A program made the position numbers and the translations under genes. The notes under the pieces are model-generated. The model saw only the letters and a program-made list of their open reading frames with translations. It did no database searches and was not told the origin of the DNA. DNA of 64,000 nucleotides, from the NCBI RefSeq assembly GCF_040115645.1, contig NW_027096112.1, forward strand, positions 19,542 through 83,541, read 5' to 3'. Origin of the DNA: Euwallacea fornicatus. Its lineage: Eukaryota > Arthropoda > Insecta > Coleoptera > Curculionidae. Positions 58,876-64,000 of the stretch are shown piece after piece (position 1 is the stretch's first letter; each line of letters begins with the position of its first letter).

Positions 58876-61800
58876 CGTTGGCGAAATATCGCCAAATTGT
58901 AAGATTTGGCCAAAAAGTGCCGCTTCTATTAGAGCCAAATTGACGATTTGCCGTTTAAGGCCTTATTATGCTTATTTTGCCAAAAGGAGACGATTTGAAC
59001 AAAATTGATTGTAGCGTTGGCGAAATATCGCCAAATTGTACGATTTTGCCATAAAGTGCCGCTTCTATTAGAGCCAAATTGACGATTTGCCGTTTAAGGC
59101 CTTATTATGCTTATTTTGCCAAAAGGAGACGATTTGAACAAAATTGATTGTAGCGTTGGCGAGATAACGCCAAATTGTACGATTTGGCCAAAAAGTGCCG
59201 CTTCTATTAGAGCCAAATTGACGATTTGCCGTTTAAGGCCTTATTATGCTTATTTTGCCAAAAGGAGACGATTTGAACAAAATTGATTGTAGCGTTGGCG
59301 AGATAACGCCAAATCATAAGATTTGGCCAAAAAGTGCCGCTTCTATTAGAGCCAAATTGACGATTTGCCGTTTAAGGCCTTATTATGCTTATTTTGCCAA
59401 AAGGAGACGATTTGAACAAAATTGGTTGTAGCGTTGGCGAAATATCGCCAAATTGTACGATTTGGCCAAAAAGTGCCGCTTCTATTAGAGCCAAATTGAC
59501 GATTTGCCGTTTAGGGCCTTATTATGATTATTTTGCCAAAAGGAGACGATTTGAACAAAATTGGTTGTAGCGTTGGCGAAATATCGCCAAATTGTACGAT
59601 TTGGCCAAAAAGTGCCGCTTCTATTAGAGCCAAATTGACGATTTGCCGTTTAAGGCCTTATTATGCTTATTTTGCCAAAAGGAGACGATTTGAACAAAAT
59701 TGGTTGTAGCGTTGGCGAAATATCGCCAAATTGTACGATTTGGCCAAAAAGTGCCGCTTCTATTAGAGCCAAATTGACGATTTGCCGTTTAGGGCCTTAT
59801 TATGATTATTTTGCCAAAAGGAGACGATTTGAACAAAATTGGTTGTAGCGTTGGCGAAATATCGCCAAATTGTACGATTTGGCCAAAAAGTGCCGCTTCT
59901 ATTAGAGCCAAATTGACGATTTGCCGTTTAAGGCCTTATTATGCTTATTTTGCCAAAAGGAGACGATTTGAACAAAATTGGTTGTAGCGTTGGCGAAATA
60001 TCGCCAAATTGTACGATTTGGCCAAAAAGTGCCGCTTCTATTAGAGCCAAATTGACGATTTGCCGTTTAGGGCCTTATTATGCTTATTTTGCCATAAGGA
60101 GACGATTTGAACAAAATTGGTTGTAGCGTTGGCGAAATATCGCCAAATTGTAAGATTTGGCCAAAAAGTGCCGCTTCTATTAGAGCCAAATTGACGATTT
60201 ACCGTTTAAGGCCTTATTATGCTTATTTTGGCAAAAGGAGACGATTTGAACAAAATTGGTTGTAGCGTTGGCGAAATATCGCCAAATTGTACGATTTTGT
60301 CAAAAAGTGCCGCTTCTATTAGAGCCAAATTGACGATTTGCCGTTTAGGGCCTTATTATGCTTATTTTGCCAAAAGGAGACGATTTGAACAAAATTGGTT
60401 GTAGCGTTGGCGAAATATCGCCAAATTGTAAGATTTGGCCAAAAAGTGCCGCTTCTATTAGAGCCAAATTGACGATTTGCCGTTTAAGGCCTTATTATGC
60501 TTATTTTGCCAAAAGGAGACGATTTGAACAAAATTGGTTGTAGCGTTGGCGAAATATCGCCAAATTGTACGATTTTGCCACAAAGTGCCGCTTCTATTAG
60601 AGCCAAATTGACGATTTGCCGTTTAAGGCCTTATTATGCTTATTTTGCCAAAAGGAGACGATTTGAACAAAATTGGTTGTAGCGTTGGCGAAATATCGCC
60701 AAATTGTACGATTTGGCCAAAAAGTGCCGCTTCTATTAGAGCCAAATTGACGATTTGCCGTTTAAGGCCTTATTATGCTTATTTTGCCAAAAGGAGACGA
60801 TTTGAACAAAATTGATTGTAGCGTTGGCGAGATAACGCCAAATCATAAGATTTGGCCAAAAAGTGCCGCTTCTATTAGAGCCAAATTGACGATTTGCCGT
60901 TTAAGGCCTTATTATGCTTATTTTGCCAAAAGGAGACGATTTGAACAAAATTGATTGTAGCGTTGGCGAGATAACGCCAAATCATAAGATTTGGCCAAAA
61001 AGTGCCGCTTCTATTAGAGCCAAATTGACGATTTGCCGTTTAAGGCCTTATTATGCTTATTTTGCCAAAAGGAGACGATTTGAACAAAATTGGTTGTAGC
61101 GTTGGCGAGATAACGCCAAATCATAAGATTTGGCCAAAAAGTGCCGCTTCTATTAGAGCCAAATTGACGATTTGCCGTTTAAGGCCTTATTATGCTTATT
61201 TTGCCAAAAGGAGACGATTTGAACAAAATTGATTGTAGCGTTGGCGAGATAACGCCAAATCATAAGATTTGGCCAAAAAGTGCCGCTTCTATTAGAGCCA
61301 AATTGACGATTTGCCGTTTAAGGCCTTATTATGCTTATTTTGCCAAAAGGAGACGAATTGAACAAAATTGGTTGTAGCGTTGGCGAAATATCGCCAAATT
61401 GTACGATTTGGCCAAAAAGTGCCGCTTCTATTAGAGCCAAATTGACGATTTGCCGTTTAAGGCCTTATTATGCTTATTTTGCCAAAAGGAGACGATTTGA
61501 ACAAAATTGATTGTAGCGTTGGCGAGATAACGCCAAATCGTGGTTTTCGGGCAATTTCCGACGAAACTCGCCGATGTCACGGATTTGACTATTTTTAAGC
61601 TCAGTATTGTTAGGAATGACGGAAATAGCACGAAATCGTACGATTTACTCGATTTGGTCAAAAAGTGCCGCTTCTATTAGAGCCAAATTGACGATTTGCC
61701 GTTTAAGGCCTTATTATGCTTATTTTGCCAAAAGGAGACGATTTGAACAAAATTGGTTGTAGCGTTGGCGAAATATCGCCAAATTGTACGATTTGGCCAA

Positions 61801-62440
61801 AAAGTGCCGCTTCTATTAGAGCCAAATTGACGATTTGCCGTTTAGGGCCTTATTATGATTATTTTGCCAAAAGGAGACGATTTGAACAAAATTGGTTGTA
61901 GCGTTGGCGAAATATCGCCAAATTGTACGATTTGGCCAAAAAGTGCCGCTTCTATTAGAGCCAAATTGACGATTTGCCGTTTAAGGCCTTATTATGCTTA
62001 TTTTGCCAAAAGGAGACGATTTGAACAAAATTGGTTGTAGCGTTGGCGAAATATCGCCAAATTGTACGATTTGGCCAAAAAGTGCCGCTTCTATTAGAGC
62101 CAAATTGACGATTTGCCGTTTAGGGCCTTATTATGCTTATTTTGCCATAAGGAGACGATTTGAACAAAATTGGTTGTAGCGTTGGCGAAATATCGCCAAA
62201 TTGTAAGATTTGGCCAAAAAGTGCCGCTTCTATTAGAGCCAAATTGACGATTTACCGTTTAAGGCCTTATTATGCTTATTTTGGCAAAAGGAGACGATTT
62301 GAACAAAATTGGTTGTAGCGTTGGCGAAATATCGCCAAATTGTACGATTTTGTCAAAAAGTGCCGCTTCTATTAGAGCCAAATTGACGATTTGCCGTTTA
62401 GGGCCTTATTATGCTTATTTTGCCAAAAGGAGACGATTTG
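56669..62440. repeat. Three copies of a 0.6-kb block with clustered private variants
   Basis: 56669-57250, 59802-60383 and 61855-62436 share four neighbouring rare changes in the same order: TTGCCATAAGGAGACG, GATTTACCGTTT, TTTTGGCAAAAGG and GATTTTGTCAAAAAG. The offsets are 3133 and 2053 bp. A further tandem step of 941 bp (6 x 139 + 107) duplicates 61431-61993 at 62372-62934. Confidence 0.82.
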
Positions 62441-63212
62441 AACAAAATTGATTGTAGCGTTGGCGAGATAACGCCAAATCGTGGTTTTCGGGCAATTTCC
62501 GACGAAACTCGCCGATTTCACGGATTTGACTATTTTTAAGCTCAGTATTGTTAGGAATGACGGAAATAGCACGAAATCGTACGATTTACTCGATTTGGTC
62601 AAAAAGTGCCGCTTCTATTAGAGCCAAATTGACGATTTGCCGTTTAAGGCCTTATTATGCTTATTTTGCCAAAAGGAGACGATTTGAACAAAATTGGTTG
62701 TAGCGTTGGCGAAATATCGCCAAATTGTACGATTTGGCCAAAAAGTGCCGCTTCTATTAGAGCCAAATTGACGATTTGCCGTTTAGGGCCTTATTATGAT
62801 TATTTTGCCAAAAGGAGACGATTTGAACAAAATTGGTTGTAGCGTTGGCGAAATATCGCCAAATTGTACGATTTGGCCAAAAAGTGCCGCTTCTATTAGA
62901 GCCAAATTGACGATTTGCCGTTTAGGGCCTTATTATGATTATTTTGCCAAAAGGAGACGATTTGAACAAAATTGGTTGTAGCGTTGGCGAAATATCGCCA
63001 AATTGTACGATTTGGCCAAAAAGTGCCGCTTCTATTAGAGCCAAATTGACGATTTGCCGTTTAAGGCCTTATTATGCTTATTTTGCCAAAAGGAGACGAT
63101 TTGAACAAAATTGGTTGTAGCGTTGGCGAAATATCGCCAAATTGTACGATTTGGCCAAAAAGTGCCGCTTCTATTAGAGCCAAATTGACGATTTGCCGTT
63201 TAAGGCCTTATT

Positions 63213-64000
63213 ATGCTTATTTTGCCAAAAGGAGACGATTTGAACAAAATTGGTTGTAGCGTTTGCGAGATATCGCCAAATTGTACGATTTGGCCAAAAA
63301 GTGCCGCTTCTAGTAGAGCCAAATTGACGATTTGCCGTTTAAGGCCTTATTATGCTTATTTTGCCAAAAGGAGACGATTTGAACAAAATTGGTTGTAGCG
63401 TTGGCGAGATAACGCCTAATCATAAGACTGGCCAAAAAGTGCCGCTTCTATTAGAGCCAAATTGACGATTTGCCGTTTAAGGCCTTATTATGCTTATTTT
63501 GCCAAAAGGAGACGATTTGAACAAAATTGGTTGTAGCGTTTGCGAGATATCGCCAAATCATAAGATTTGCCCAAAAAGTGCCGCTTCTATTAGAGCCAAA
63601 TTGACGATTTGCCGTTTAAGGCCTTATTATGCTTATTTTGCCAAAAGGAGACGATTTGAACAAAATTGGTTGTAGCGTGTGCGAGATATCGCCAATTTGT
63701 ACGATTTGGCCAAAAAGTGCCGCTTCTATTAGAGCCAAATTGACGATTTGCCGTTTAAGGCCTTATTATGCTTATTTTGACAAAAGGAGACGATTTGAAC
63801 AAAATTGGTTGTAGCGTTTGCGAGATATCGCCAAATTGTACGATTTGGCCAAAAAGTGCCGCTTCTATTAGAGCCAAATTGACGATTTGCCGTTTAAGGC
63901 CTTATTATGCTTATTTTGCCAAAAGGAGACGATTTGAACAAAATTGGTTGTAGCGTTTGCGAGATATCGCCAAATTGTACGATTTGGCCAAAAAGTGCCA
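63213..64000. repeat. Return of the TGCGAGATATC unit family at the right edge
   Basis: After about 15 kb without them, TGCGAGATATCGCC units, a 138-bp unit (63427), GATTTGCCCAAAAAG and GTGTGCGAGATATCGCC reappear in the order known from 21.8-47.6 kb. One unit has a new change, TTATTTTGACAAAAGG near 63776. The block continues out of the window. Confidence 0.8.

Larger units (their letters stand above)
12723..64000. repeat. 139-bp satellite array, right segment, running off the window
   Basis: More than 51 kb of head-to-tail units with no gene or other insertion. Standard units are 139 bp and 38 long units are 246 bp. A minority of 138-bp units read CATAAGACTGGCC in place of CATAAGATTTGGCC, near 25070, 26320, 27153, 33633, 34464, 35993, 42335, 43168, 46267, 47100 and 63427. 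Unit types differ mainly in the dyad stretch: GGCGAAATATCGCC, GGCGAGATAACGCC, GGCGAGATGACGCC and TGCGAGATATCGCC. Runs of near-identical adjacent units (13811-14413, 17329-18070) mark recent local amplification. The array must be larger than seen. Confidence 0.98.

Noticed and set aside
2712..63953. Hundreds of recurring 61-residue plus-strand and 76-residue minus-strand open frames
   Set aside because: They are satellite shadows. Each plus-strand frame is longer than the 139-bp monomer and overlaps the next; 139 is not divisible by three, so frames rotate; and many minus-strand ones begin at TTG, not ATG.
12723..64000. CRISPR-like regular repeat array
   Set aside because: Units are head-to-tail with no unique spacers, the repeat is far too long, and the setting is an insect genome.
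2735..64000. Telomeric TTAGG repeat
   Set aside because: GTTAGGAATG occurs once per long unit only; there is no tandem TTAGG tract.

Overview
The window is from an insect (arthropod) nuclear genome. It is a large satellite array invaded by two retrotransposons, and no host single-copy gene is visible. The insect assignment rests on the LTR element, which has the insect errantivirus layout (gag-pol, then a furin-cleaved fusion-type env, with a serine-tRNA primer site). It also rests on a non-LTR element with an R1/TRAS-like ORF1 and an APE endonuclease. I cannot name the species.

Layout. (1) 1-2734: a GC-rich non-LTR retrotransposon on the minus strand, with ORF1 complete and ORF2 running off the left edge. 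Its 5' end abuts the satellite at 2735. (2) 2735-6441 and 12723-64000: one continuous direct-repeat array of about 360 monomers. The standard unit is 139 bp. A 246-bp unit carries a 107-bp extra block (43 complete copies plus one truncated at 2735), and a rare 138-bp unit has a one-base deletion. Each monomer has three internal ACGATTTG-centred sub-repeats spaced 50, 42 and 47 bp. (3) 6442-12722: a 6281-bp errantivirus-like endogenous retrovirus on the minus strand. It has two 249-bp LTRs that look identical, a GGCC target-site duplication, a primer-binding site, a polypurine tract, a fused gag-protease-integrase ORF and an env ORF. Reverse transcriptase and RNase H are missing through an in-frame internal deletion, so this copy cannot be autonomous.

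The array shows higher-order structure. Blocks of 0.5-2.7 kb recur at offsets of 941, 1497, 1528, 1743, 2021, 3933, 4352, 4491, 5259, 7312, 7450 and 8006 bp. Every offset equals 139a + 107b minus the number of one-base-short units, as expected from in-register unequal exchange. Variant families partition the array. About 2.7-21.5 kb is close to consensus. About 21.5-47.7 kb is rich in TGCGAGATATCGCC-type and 138-bp units. About 47.8-63.2 kb is rich in a TTTAGGGCC variant. The second type returns at 63.2 kb.

The best candidate for new biology in the genes is the env splice plan of the LTR element. A GTAAGT donor lies upstream of the gag start, an acceptor lies inside the env frame, and a short leader ATG frame is phase-matched to env and would supply a hydrophobic N-terminus. 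I found no CRISPR array, tRNA or rRNA gene, or novel defence-type system.
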